A DNA stretch of 64,000 bases from assembly GCA_965263285.1 (NCBI GenBank), contig CBDHHD010000016.1:1240001-1304000 (forward strand). Reading direction: 5' to 3'. The position numbers were made by a program, and so were the translations under genes. Source of the stretch: JASGCP01 sp965263285. GTDB lineage: Bacteria > Bacteroidota > Bacteroidia > Chitinophagales > Chitinophagaceae. Positions within the stretch are counted from its first letter, which is position 1. Every line of letters begins with the position of its first letter. Positions 36,124-45,708 of this stretch are shown in pieces. The notes beneath the pieces were generated by a model, which was given only the letters and a program-made list of their open reading frames with translations, was not told the origin of the DNA and made no database searches.

Positions 36124-37254
36124 ATGAATATGAAAAAAATACGGATACTAAGTGTAACGCCATATAGCCTCTTTCCTACGATATTAGGAGGACAAAAAAG
36201 TATTATTGCATTGTATAAGTATATGGTTCTTACTAATAAATGCGATATATTTTTATATACTACCCAAGCACCTGATGCTCAGCAGGTATTGCCTTTTAAG
36301 GTTTTTCCTTGTATTCCTTCTTCTAAATGGAAATATATGAGCCCTTTTGTTTGTATTGCGTTGTGGAGGGCAATTAAAAAGCATGCAATAACTCATCTTT
36401 TTTTTGATCATTCTTATTTAGGTTGGATGGCTTTTTTATTGAAGAAGATGACTAAAAAAAAACTTGTATTTAGGTTCCATAATATTGAGTCTATTCGCTT
36501 TAAAAGTTTACAAAAAAAATATTGGTATATATTATGGTTGTATGAGAAATGGGTATGCAAAAAGGCAGATTTTATTTTTTTTATATCGGAAGAAGACAAA
36601 CAATATGCCATTGCTTATTTTGGCATATCGCCTAATAAAACAGCACTTGCACAATATGGAATTGATATGCAGGCATTACCTACTGTTACAGAACGGCAAG
36701 AAAGTAAGCAGTGGGCACAGCAACAGTATCATATTCCCCATACACATAAAATTTTTTCATTTATTGGATTATTATCTTATTTGCCTAATAGAGAGGCTGT
36801 TGATAAAATTATAGAAGAAATTAATCCTCGGTTAAAACATTCAAATATATCTTATACAATATTGATTGGTGGGGAAGGGTTAGAAGAATATAAAAAAGAT
36901 GATTTCCCTCATATTGTTTTTACAGGTTTTGTGGCTGATATTCATTTGTTTTATATGGCTACAGATGTGTTTTTAAATCCTGTTTTAAGTGGGGGGGGTA
37001 TTAAAACAAAGTTAGTAGAGGCTATTGCTTATGGTTGTAAGGTAGTATCTACTCAATTAGGAAGTGCTGGGGTATCTCCTGCTATTGTGCCTAATAATAT
37101 GGTTGTTGTTGAAAATGATGATTGGGATGCTTTTGTCAAACAGGTGCTACTATTGGATTTGAAAGATAGTCCATTAGATGTGTCATTGTTTTTTAAACAA
37201 TTTTATTGGGGAAATATTGCTAGTGTTGTAGTAGATAGTTTGTTACAAGTGTAG
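36124..37254 (+). CDS. Glycosyltransferase, GT4-like
   Basis: A 376-residue GT-B-fold glycosyltransferase. The N-terminal half starts KIRILSVTPYSLFPTILGGQKS, and the acceptor-side HNIES motif follows LVFRF. The donor-binding half has FIGLLSYLPNREAVDKIIEEI and YMATDVFLNPVLSGGGIKTKLVEAIAYGCKVVST, with the conserved glutamate of the E-x7-E type region. It probably adds a sugar to a cell-envelope glycan in the cytoplasm. It is likely in an operon with the YfhO gene. Confidence 0.85.
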   Translation: MNMKKIRILSVTPYSLFPTILGGQKSIIALYKYMVLTNKCDIFLYTTQAPDAQQVLPFKVFPCIPSSKWKYMSPFVCIALWRAIKKHAITHLFFDHSYLGWMAFLLKKMTKKKLVFRFHNIESIRFKSLQKKYWYILWLYEKWVCKKADFIFFISEEDKQYAIAYFGISPNKTALAQYGIDMQALPTVTERQESKQWAQQQYHIPHTHKIFSFIGLLSYLPNREAVDKIIEEINPRLKHSNISYTILIGGEGLEEYKKDDFPHIVFTGFVADIHLFYMATDVFLNPVLSGGGIKTKLVEAIAYGCKVVSTQLGSAGVSPAIVPNNMVVVENDDWDAFVKQVLLLDLKDSPLDVSLFFKQFYWGNIASVVVDSLLQV

Positions 37255-37276
37255 TATATATATTGATAATTGATAA

Positions 37277-37307
37277 GTTGTTTTTTTGAAATTTATTCGT
37301 ATCTTTG
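37277..37307 (+). promoter_or_regulatory. Promoter of ahcY
   Basis: TATCTTTG at 37300-37307 fits the Bacteroidota -7 box. GTTG at 37277-37280 is spaced 19 nt upstream, in the place of the -33 TTTG. The promoter is 11 bp before the ahcY ATG, so the leader would be very short. Confidence 0.65.
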
Positions 37308-37318
37308 CAAAAAAAATT

Positions 37319-38647
37319 ATGTCAACTATTCATAAAATGGGTATTGATTTTACTATACCACATAAAGTAGCAAATATTACCTTAGCAGAATGGGGTAAGA
37401 AAGAAATAAGATTAGCAGAGGCCGAAATGCCAGGGTTAATGGCTATTCGTAAAGAATATATGGAGTTAAAACCATTAAAAGGTGCTCGTATTGCAGGGTG
37501 TTTACACATGACAATTCAAACCGCTGTACTTATAGAAACATTAATTGCATTAGGCGCAGAAGTAAAATGGAGCTCTTGTAATATATTCTCTACACAAGAT
37601 CATGCTGCTGCTGCTATGGCGTCAAAAGGAATAGGAGTGTTTGCTTGGAAAGGGCAAACAGCCAAAGAAGCCGATTGGTGTATTGAGCAAACTTTGTTTT
37701 TTGGTAGTGAAAAAAGACCACTTAATATGATATTAGATGATGGAGGTGATCTCACTAACATGGCACTTGATACATATCCCGAATTAGTTCAACATATTAA
37801 AGGTATTAGTGAAGAAACAACAACGGGTGTACATCGTTTATATGATCGTATGGCAAAAGGAACTTTACCTATACCTGCTATGAATGTAAATGATTCTGTA
37901 ACGAAGTCTAAGTTTGATAATAAATATGGTTGCAAAGAGAGTTTGGTAGATGCCATTCGTAGAGCTACTGATATTATGTTGGCTGGAAAAGTAGCTGTTG
38001 TAGGAGGATATGGAGATGTGGGGAAGGGTTGTGCTGCATCTTTAACAGGAGCAGGTTGCCGTGTGATTGTTACAGAAATTGATCCTATTTGTGCATTACA
38101 AGCCGCAATGGATGGCTTTGAAGTTAAAAGAATGATTGACGCTGTTAAAGAAGCTGATATTATTGTAACAGCATCTGGGTGTAAAGATCTTGTTACAGAA
38201 AAACATTTTCGTTTGATGAAAGATAAAGCGATCGTTTGTAATATTGGACATTTTGATATTGAAATAGACATGGCTTGGCTTAATAAGAATTATGGTCATA
38301 CAAAAGATAGTATTAAACCCCAAGTAGATCTTTATAAAATAGAAGATAAAGAAGTAATTATATTGGCAGAAGGTCGATTGGTAAACTTGGGTTGCGCTAC
38401 AGGTCATCCTAGCTTTGTGATGAGTAACTCATTCTCTAATCAAGTGCTTGCTCAAATTGAATTATGGACTAATCATATAAAATATCAAAATAAAGTATAT
38501 GTGCTCCCTAAGCATTTAGATGAAAAAGTAGCTCGATTACATCTTGCAAAAATTGGTGTTGAACTTGAGTGTCTCACGAAAGATCAGGCTGCTTATTTAG
38601 GCGTGCCTATAGAAGGCCCTTTTAAACCTGAGTACTATCGTTATTAA
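37319..38647 (+). CDS. ahcY: Adenosylhomocysteinase
   Basis: A 442-residue NAD-dependent enzyme splitting S-adenosylhomocysteine, keeping SAM methylation running. Visible are RIAGCLHMTIQTAVLIETL, EVKWSSCNIFSTQDHAAAA, DDGGDLTN, EETTTGVHRLY and the Rossmann loop KVAVVGGYGDVGKGCAA near residue 230. The C-terminal DLYKIEDKEVIILAEGRLVNLGCATGHPSFVMS is complete, and the protein ends FKPEYYRY as usual. The ATG at 37319 is used, since a further upstream in-frame start would lie in the promoter. Confidence 0.97.
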   Translation: MSTIHKMGIDFTIPHKVANITLAEWGKKEIRLAEAEMPGLMAIRKEYMELKPLKGARIAGCLHMTIQTAVLIETLIALGAEVKWSSCNIFSTQDHAAAAMASKGIGVFAWKGQTAKEADWCIEQTLFFGSEKRPLNMILDDGGDLTNMALDTYPELVQHIKGISEETTTGVHRLYDRMAKGTLPIPAMNVNDSVTKSKFDNKYGCKESLVDAIRRATDIMLAGKVAVVGGYGDVGKGCAASLTGAGCRVIVTEIDPICALQAAMDGFEVKRMIDAVKEADIIVTASGCKDLVTEKHFRLMKDKAIVCNIGHFDIEIDMAWLNKNYGHTKDSIKPQVDLYKIEDKEVIILAEGRLVNLGCATGHPSFVMSNSFSNQVLAQIELWTNHIKYQNKVYVLPKHLDEKVARLHLAKIGVELECLTKDQAAYLGVPIEGPFKPEYYRY

Positions 38648-38743
38648 TTGTACTAATTTGATTATATAAGTATTTTTGAGCTATTCTAGTTATGCATAGA
38701 TAGTTTGATTAAAAAATTATAGTTTGTATTAATTTTAAATAAT

Positions 38744-38781
38744 TAATGCATGTAACTAAATCTATTGAATTACATGCATTA
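38744..38781. other. Strong inverted repeat downstream of ahcY
   Basis: TAATGCATGTAA (38744-38755) pairs perfectly with TTACATGCATTA (38770-38781) around a 14-nt loop. No T-run follows, so it may be a weak terminator or another palindromic repeat. The loop reads CTAAATCTATTGAA, a motif seen in worn form at other intergenic places such as 11767 and 52429. Confidence 0.5.
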
Positions 38782-38859
38782 GTTACTAAAATTTCATTAT
38801 GTATTTAATATTTTTAGGTTATTTTTGAGTAGTGATATTTTCTTTTCTTTTATTTTAGT

Positions 38860-38991
38860 ATGATTAAGCAAGTGCATATTTTTGTTCTATTTTGTGTATT
38901 AGTTTTTTTTCTATTTGTTTTTTCATCATGTGCTGTATCTAAAAAAAGAGGGCATTGTTTATGCGTCCCAAGAAAAGGAGTTGTTGGATAA
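38860..38991 (+). CDS. Small lipoprotein (43 residues)
   Basis: The frame MIKQVHIFVLFCVLVFFLFV continues FSSCAVSKKRGHCLCVPRKG. It has a basic start, a hydrophobic segment and a good lipobox FSSC, giving a mature peptide of about 20 residues with two further cysteines. It is followed 16 bp later by a secreted-protein gene on the same strand. Small cysteine-containing lipoproteins are common in Bacteroidota. The function is unknown. Confidence 0.55.
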   Translation: MIKQVHIFVLFCVLVFFLFVFSSCAVSKKRGHCLCVPRKGVVG

Positions 38992-39007
38992 TTAAGCTAT
39001 CCTTGCT

Positions 39008-39853
39008 ATGCTGATTCGTTTATTGTTTTTTTTTATTGTGTCTGTAATTGCTGTTTCTTCTGAGGCACAAAATAATTGTTTTGTTATATTTAAAAACAGT
39101 CATCCCTATCCTTTTGCAATGATGTGGCAATCTAATTATATCCATGCGTATAATAATAATTGTTTGTTGCTTCAAAAAGTACCTGTGGGTATTCAATCTT
39201 TTATTTTGTATATCAACAATCAAGAACCTATTCATTTTTCTATTGATATTAAGAATGATATGGTGTTTGTTATACAATATGACAGTCTAACAAATCAAAT
39301 CTATTTGCAAAATCTGAGAAATGGAATGCAATATAAGAGTGATAAATGGTCAACAGCCTCCTCTTTTCTTTTGTCTAAAGATGTTTATTCTAAAGACGCT
39401 ACAAAGGCTTCAGGTCTAAGTAATAGACCATCTATGTTTTCCCCTTTAGCTAATAATAATATTGTATTGTTTTTTATTGATAATAGTGAACAAGCAGGTG
39501 TTAATATGGGTTATATTGATAAAACCATATCTCCTACGGATACCATCACATTGTTTGTACCGTTGATACCTGATAGAAATAGGTTAGTAGATTCTTCTCA
39601 TCAGGTAGTATCTACACAAGAAAAGTCTTTGTCTGATAAATTAATTCCTATAGCTTCAATAAAAGAAATAAAAGGATTGTTACAACAATTGAAATCTATT
39701 AAAAAAGAGCAGGATAAGTTTAATGCGATACTTAATTTTTTACAATATCATTTTATTCAAAAAAAAGATGCGCAAACCCTTGCAGAATTGTTTAAAAATA
39801 AAAAAGATCAATATAATTTTTTGTCTATTATTTATCAATTTATTGTTAATTAG
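39008..39853 (+). CDS. Secreted protein with DUF4476-like C-terminal domain
   Basis: A 281-residue protein with a clear signal peptide (LIRLLFFFIVSVIAVSSEAQ). The central part is beta-rich and polar. The last 70 residues (IKEIKGLLQQLKSIKKEQDKFNAILNFLQYHFIQKKDAQTLAELFKNKKDQYNFLSIIYQFI) resemble the helical DUF4476 domain of Bacteroidota secreted proteins. The function is unknown. It ends 6 bp before truA. Confidence 0.65.
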   Translation: MLIRLLFFFIVSVIAVSSEAQNNCFVIFKNSHPYPFAMMWQSNYIHAYNNNCLLLQKVPVGIQSFILYINNQEPIHFSIDIKNDMVFVIQYDSLTNQIYLQNLRNGMQYKSDKWSTASSFLLSKDVYSKDATKASGLSNRPSMFSPLANNNIVLFFIDNSEQAGVNMGYIDKTISPTDTITLFVPLIPDRNRLVDSSHQVVSTQEKSLSDKLIPIASIKEIKGLLQQLKSIKKEQDKFNAILNFLQYHFIQKKDAQTLAELFKNKKDQYNFLSIIYQFIVN

Positions 39854-39859
39854 CATTAT

Positions 39860-40608
39860 ATGTCATTTTTTGCCTATCGTTATTTTATTGAATTGTCTTA
39901 TGTGGGGACTTCTTATAGTGGTTTTCAAATACAAAAGAATGCAAATACGATACAAGGAGAAGTAGAAAAAGCATTACGCGTATTCATAAAAGATTCTTTT
40001 CAGATGATATGTTCTTCTAGAACAGACGCAGGAGTACATGCATATCAAAATTATTTTCATGTAGATACTAGTTGTGTAGTAACAACAGATATCATATATC
40101 ATTTGAATGCTATTTTGCCTACTTCTATTGTAATAAAAAATATCTATCAAGTCTCACTTGTACAACATGCCCGCTTTGATGCTATAAGTAGAGAATATCA
40201 TTATCTTATTCATAAAAAAAAAATCCTTTTTTAATTAACCGCAGTTGGTATTATCCTTACTTGTTGCAAGTAGATCTTTTGAATGAGGCAAGTTGTTGTT
40301 TGATAGGCAAGAGAGATTTTTTTATGTTTGCAAAAAAACACAATCATCATCGGCATACAATTTGTAATATTTCAAAAGCGTTATGGCAAGAGAATGCAGA
40401 TGCCATACAATTTACTATTGTGGGGAATCGTTTTTTACGAGGTATGGTAAGATCATTGGTAGCTACCTTGTTGCAAGTAGGAAGAGGATATATTACTTGT
40501 AGCGATTTTGAGCGTATTTGCAATGGAGACGAAACTCAATTGATTAGATTTGATGCTCCAGCAGAAGGTTTATATTTGATGCAAGTAAAGTATCTCTATG
40601 TATTGTAA
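39860..40608 (+). pseudogene. truA: tRNA pseudouridine synthase A, frameshifted at a 10-A run
   Basis: TruA makes pseudouridine 38-40 in tRNA anticodon arms. The first frame (39860-40234) has YFIELSYVGTSYSGFQIQ and the catalytic ICSSRTDAGVHA. It ends just after CAT followed by ten A at 40213-40222. Shifting by one base there restores KKNPFLINRSWYYPYLLQ and continues into the second frame to 40608 with GNRFLRGMVRSLVATLLQVGRG, the conserved TruA C-terminus. All domains are present, so only the A-run separates the halves. Polymerase slippage on the A-run could still give some full-length protein. Confidence 0.85.
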
Positions 40609-40632
40609 TAAAGGTGGATGCATTTATATTGG

Positions 40633-41877
40633 TTATTCTTCTACAAAATTCAAATTCTTGCCGTATGTTTCTTTTATAAAATATAGTGCTACAAAGCTTA
40701 ATATAATGGTTACTACTGCCCATATCTCAGAAGCAATGTATTTGTTTAATTTATATGTTGAGAGTCCACCTATTGTTGTTATAAACCAAAGACTTATTAA
40801 TAGAGAGCTTCTTGCAAAGTTTGAAATAGTATTGGTAACAGTTGATCGTATATTGGTGCCAAACTGCTCGGTGGCCATAATATGAAGAATAGCCCAATAT
40901 CCTCCTGAAAAACCAAGAATTAAACAAATAAAATAAGTAAGTAAAGGGGAATGGTTGATAGCCGGTGTAAAATACATAGTATATCCAATAGCTTGTAAAA
41001 GAAAGCAAAAAACCATTGCTTTCTTTCTACTTTTTAACCATTTACTAAGATGGGCAGTAAAAATATTCCCTATTGACACGCCTACTTGGAAAAATAAAAC
41101 AGCTACTTCTATTTTTAATTTTTTAGCATCTGGATAGGTAATAAAATTGTCTATTAATGAAATTAAAATACCTGCTATAAACCAGCCACCCCAGCTGAGA
41201 CAAAAAAGAGCTATATAGCGAACTAATCGTTCCCCCTTTTTTATTATTAATAATAAGTTTCCTTTTGAAATATGTGATTGATTTTTAATAATAATATATG
41301 TATAGCTTTCTTGTACAGATAACCTTAAAAGAAGTAAGACAAATCCAAAAATTCCACCTACTCTATAGAGCCATTCCCATGATAAGTCTAATTTTGATAA
41401 AATATAAGCTACAAAAACTCCTAATGCTCCAAACATTATTACGATACCACTAGCAAATTCTCGTTTTTGAATAGAAAATGATTCAAGGACAACTGTAATG
41501 CTTATGCCAAATTCCCCTGCTAATGCAAAGCATGTTATACCTCTTATCCAAGCATATAAGCTTACATCTTTAATAAACGAAGTAATAATCATGCATAGTG
41601 AATAGAGAGAGATAGTAAAAAAAAGTATATTAATTCTACCTTTTTTATCTCCTAAAATTCCCCAAAAAATACCCCCTATTAAGAATCCAACCATTTGATA
41701 ACTTAATATTCTATCGCTTACTTTAAATAATAGATTTTTGTCAAGTGTATTTATTCCCATAGTAGCTAAACTAGGAATTCGAATAATGGAGAAAATAAAA
41801 ACATCATAGATATCAATAAAATAACCTAATGCAACTACTAATACAAGTAGATACAAGCTTCTTTTTTTTATTTCCAT
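40633..41877 (-). CDS. MFS transporter, ProP-like
   Basis: A 414-residue, 12-helix major facilitator protein and a paralogue of the one at 752-1999. Motif A reads GGIFWGILGDKKGRIN. CFALAGEFGISITVVLESF corresponds to the symporter-branch region in helix 4-5. The N-terminus (YLLVLVVALGYFIDIYDVFIF) aligns with its paralogue. The ATG at 41877 (MEIKKRSL) is preferred over a start 17 codons upstream. It converges with truA, the two stops being 24 bp apart. The substrate is unknown. Confidence 0.85.
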   Translation of the reverse strand: MEIKKRSLYLLVLVVALGYFIDIYDVFIFSIIRIPSLATMGINTLDKNLLFKVSDRILSYQMVGFLIGGIFWGILGDKKGRINILFFTISLYSLCMIITSFIKDVSLYAWIRGITCFALAGEFGISITVVLESFSIQKREFASGIVIMFGALGVFVAYILSKLDLSWEWLYRVGGIFGFVLLLLRLSVQESYTYIIIKNQSHISKGNLLLIIKKGERLVRYIALFCLSWGGWFIAGILISLIDNFITYPDAKKLKIEVAVLFFQVGVSIGNIFTAHLSKWLKSRKKAMVFCFLLQAIGYTMYFTPAINHSPLLTYFICLILGFSGGYWAILHIMATEQFGTNIRSTVTNTISNFARSSLLISLWFITTIGGLSTYKLNKYIASEIWAVVTIILSFVALYFIKETYGKNLNFVEE

Positions 41878-41966
41878 TGTAAAAAAAATATATTGAAGAT
41901 ATGTGAAATAATTTAAAAGGTAATGCAAATTAAAGTAATCTAATCTAATTTTTTTAGATGAGTTTC

Positions 41967-42455
41967 GGCTACATCTTTTTTTGAGTTGCTGGAAGCATGG
42001 ATTATTAAATACATATAAACATGGAAATAATAGGAAATATCTGATGAGGACTGACCTCAGATAAAGAGCGTTACAAAACGAGGTGAGCGAAGCGACCAGC
42101 GAGAATGTGGAGGCGGACTTTAAAGAGCGTTACAAAACGAGGTGAGCGAAGCGACCAGCGAGAAGTTTTTATATATGAATCGTTATGATGAGCATAAAGT
42201 ATTTACATAAAAGATCACTATGGATAAGTTCATCATAACGATTCATACCTAACCGCCTCCCCTTCATTCTCGATAGCGTAGTGAGCCGTAGTTTTGTAGC
42301 TCTTTATCTGCAGGCTTGATTTTTTCTTTGTTTCTTTCTTTTGTATCAAGACAAAAGAAAGAAAAGGATATAAAAAATAAATGATGAACCTATACCTGAG
42401 TAATTACAAAAAACACAAATACCTCTCCCCCAGCACCTTAAAAAAAGATGTAGCC
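41967..42455. mobile_element. GGCTACATC element with 8-bp target duplication and internal repeat
   Basis: The ends are GGCTACATC plus T-run plus GAGTTGCTGG (left) and CCAGCACCTT plus A-run plus GATGTAGCC (right). They are flanked by a perfect TGAGTTTC duplication (41959-41966 and 42456-42463). A 44-bp part starting TAAAGAGCGTTACAAAACG is present twice (42062 and 42121). It lies in the gap 41878-42669; from 42456 to the glnN start only AT-rich promoter-like DNA is seen (TATATTTG at 42582). Confidence 0.88.
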
Positions 42456-42669
42456 TGAGTTTCATATTTCTTAACAAATTTGTAGCATAAGAATCATATT
42501 TATTGACTGAAGATTGGTAATATGTCTCCCAATAAATAATCTATCCGACAAATAAATTAAATATATTTAATTAGGATGTCATATATTTGCAAAAAAATAT
42601 ATTATCATAATTATATGATAATATATTAAATATAATTTAAATTATTATAAATTTAAACCCTATTATTAT

Positions 42670-44876
42670 ATGTCAATTGCATTAAACAGCGTAATTAAGA
42701 ATTTAAGGCACATAGATAAGTACACTTATGATTCGCCTAATCAAAAGATATCTGCTATTTTTGGCGAAAATACATTTTCTTTAAAGGTAGCAAGAGCATA
42801 CCTCAGTGATGAAACATATAAAAAACTATCAACCTGCATTAAGTCGGGAAACAAATTAGATGTAGAAACAGCTGATAATGTTGCAAATGGTATCAAAGTA
42901 TGGGCAGAAAAAAAGGGTGCTACTCATTATACCCATTGGTTTCAACCATTAACAGGTACTACTGCTGAAAAACATGATTCTTTTTTTACTATTAAAAGTG
43001 ATGGCAATCATATAGAAGAATTAAATGGGTCTTCTCTTATTCAACAAGAGCCGGATGCTTCTTCGTTCCCAAGTGGCGGATTGCGTTCTACTTTTGAGGC
43101 AAGAGGATATACGGCTTGGGATCCCTCTTCTCCTGTTTTTATTATTGATATTGGAAGCGGTAAAACAGTGTGTATTCCTACTATTTACATTTCGTACACA
43201 GGGGATTCATTAGATTATAAAGCACCGTTATTAAAAGCACTAGATGCACTGAATACAAATGCAGTAGCGGTTTGTAATTATTTTGACAAAAACATAACCC
43301 GCGTAATTGCTACGCTAGGATGGGAACAAGAATATTTTATTGTTGATGAAGGATTTGTAAATTCGCGTCCCGATCTCATACAATCTGGGAAGACGGTAGT
43401 AGGTACAGCTCCTTCAAAAGGTCAACAATTAGAAGACCACTACTTTGGAACCATACCAGCACGGGTATATGGCTTTATGAAAGAATACGAAGATCAATGT
43501 TATAAATTGGGTATCCCTCTTAGAACAAGGCATAATGAAGTGGCTCCATCACAATTTGAAGTAGCTCCCGTTTACGAAGAAGTGAATGTGGCAGTAGACC
43601 ATAATCTTCTACTAATGGATATCATGGATAAAATTGCGAGGAAACATTCATTACGAGTGCTTTTCCATGAAAAACCCTTTGCAGGAATTAACGGAAGTGG
43701 GAAACATAATAACTGGAGTATGTCTACTAATACCGGTGTTAACCTATTGGCTCCTGGTAAAACACCAAAAAATAATTTAATGTTTCTTACATTTTTTGTG
43801 GTTACGATTAAAGCTGTTCATGATTATGCCGACTTACTAAGGGCGTCTATAGCAAGTGCTCCTAATGACTATAGATTAGGTGCAAATGAAGCACCTCCTG
43901 CTATTATATCTGTTTTTATTGGTAAATTCCTAACCGCTCTATTAAAAGACATAGAGGAAAGAGTGGATAATAAAAAAATGGATGAACAAGATGAAGAGCT
44001 CATTAAAGTAGATGTTCTGAAATCTATTCCTGAAATTATTTTAGATAATACAGATAGAAATAGAACTTCTCCATTTGCATTTACAGGTAATAAATTTGAA
44101 TTTAGAGCTGTGGGGAGCAGTGCTAATTGTTCAAGTGCAATGATAGCTTTAAACACAGCTATAGCAGAAACACTTAAAAAATTTAAAATCCAAGTAGATG
44201 GTCTTATTGCAACAGGTACAAAAAAAGAAATTGCAATTGTTCAAGTGATTCAAAAATATATTACAGAAAGCAAGAGTATATTGTTTGAAGGAAATGGATA
44301 TAGTGAAGAATGGCATAAAGAAGCTGAAAAAAGAAAATTGCCTAACCTTAAAAATACACCGCTTGCATTAGATGTACTTTCTTCTGAAAAAATAAAAAAG
44401 TTATACACTAGTAACAATGTATATACCACTGTAGAATTAGAAGCAAGGCAAGAAATAGAATTTGAAAAATATATTAAAAATGTTCAAATAGAATCTCGAT
44501 TAATAGGGAGTATGTCTATCGAACAAATTATACCTGAAGCTATTCAGTATCAAAATCAAATCCTTACTAATATCTTGCAACTTAAAAACGCAGGACTGCC
44601 TGAATCAGCTTATAAAGCACAATTAAAACTAGTTACAGATATTAGCACGCATATCAATAAGGCATATGAAGCAATATGTTGAAGCAATGATGCATATGCG
44701 AAAAAAGGAAATTAGCTAATAAGATCACTCATGCAAAAGAAAAAGCACATGCATATGCAAAAATAAAAGAAGAATATTTTGATACGATTAGATATTCCAT
44801 TGATAAGTTAGAATTATTAGTTGCAGATAATCATTGGCACTTGCCTAAATATAGAGAGATGTTATTTATTAAATAA
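42670..44876 (+). pseudogene. glnN: Type III glutamine synthetase with C-terminal frameshifts
   Basis: GSIII makes glutamine from glutamate and ammonia. The first 670 residues are intact: THWFQPLTGTTAEKHDSF, LIQQEPDASSFPSGGLRSTFEARGYTAWD, GWEQEYFIVDEGF, RTRHNEVAPSQFEVAP, and GKHNNWSMSTNTGVNLLAPG. The frame stops at 44682. The missing tail is still readable after two +1 shifts: YVEAMMHMRKKEIS from 44675 and NKITHAKEKA from 44718, through YSIDKLELLVADNHWHLPKYREMLFIK to a stop at 44876. The catalytic domain is therefore kept and only the last 60 or so residues are lost. The truncated enzyme may or may not work. Confidence 0.88.
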
Positions 44877-44906
44877 CCCTTAGTGATACTGAATCTTTTT
44901 TTATTT

Positions 44907-44945
44907 ATCCGCTTGTCTACATTATATAGGTAAGCGGATTTTTTT
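44907..44945 (+). terminator. Intrinsic terminator of glnN
   Basis: ATCCGCTT (44907-44914) pairs with AAGCGGAT (44932-44939), extended by CTA/TAG inside, and a run of T follows. It lies 30 bp after the ancestral glnN stop, supporting 44876 as the original gene end. Confidence 0.75.
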
Positions 44946-44997
44946 ATAAGATAATTACAAAAGAGACAAAGATTCACATTGTTTCTATGGCGTAACT

Positions 44998-45583
44998 ACT
45001 CAGGTAAATCAATAGATTTATTGGAAAATATTGTTTATTGAAATAAGTATAAACATGGAAATAATAGGGAGTATCTGGTGAGGACTGCCCTCAGATAAAG
45101 AGCGTTATAAAACGAGGCAGCGAAGCGACCAGCGAGAATGTGGAGGCGGGAATTTTTATATATGAATCGTTATGATGAGTAAGTTTTAAAAGATCACTAC
45201 GGATCAAGCTCATCATAAGCTACAAAGGCATTCCACAGATTTTATCGTTAAATTTCATAGGAAGATCCGTTATAAAACGAGGCAGCGAAGCGACCAGCGA
45301 GAATGTGGAGGCGGGAATTTTTATATATGAATCGTTATGATGAGCATAAAGTATGTACATAAAAGATCACTACGGATTAACCGCATCCCATTCATTCTCG
45401 CTAGCGTAGCGAGCCGTAGTTTTGTAGCTCTTTATCTGCAGGCTTGATTTTTTCTTTGTTTCTTTCTTTTGTATCAAGACAAAAGAAAGAAAAGGATATA
45501 AAAAATAAATGATGAACCTATACCTGAGTAATTACAAAAAACACAAATACCCTCCCCCCAGCACCTCAAAAAAAGATGTAGCC
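44998..45583. mobile_element. Rearranged GGCTACATC element
   Basis: The right terminal repeat (CAGCACCTC, A-run, GATGTAGCC) ends at 45583; the left end is not recognisable and the start given is approximate. A 77-bp block starting CGTTATAAAACGAGGCAGCG occurs at 45103 and again at 45268. Between the blocks is a foreign-looking 88-bp stretch (AAGCTACAAAGGCATTCCAC). The central palindrome is disturbed. It fills most of the gap 44877-45708. Confidence 0.7.
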
Positions 45584-45587
45584 TTTT

Positions 45588-45628
45588 GGCATAACTAAAT
45601 TTTTCCTCACACTAAATTTAGTTATGCC
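45588..45628. repeat. Minimal GGCATAAC element (two fused ends)
   Basis: GGCATAACTAAATTT is joined through two T directly to CCTCACACTAAATTTAG and TTATGCC. This gives a 41-bp hairpin made only of the terminal repeats of the family at 16664-17222, with the whole interior missing. It sits 4 bp after the end of a GGCTACATC element and is followed by AAAAAAAGATTTAGC, another partial terminus. Confidence 0.75.
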
Positions 45629-45708
45629 AAAAAAAGATTTAGCTAAAATATGCAATAAAAAATTATTTAGATTCTATATAGGATAATTATTTTAAATTTG
45701 TATAAAAA

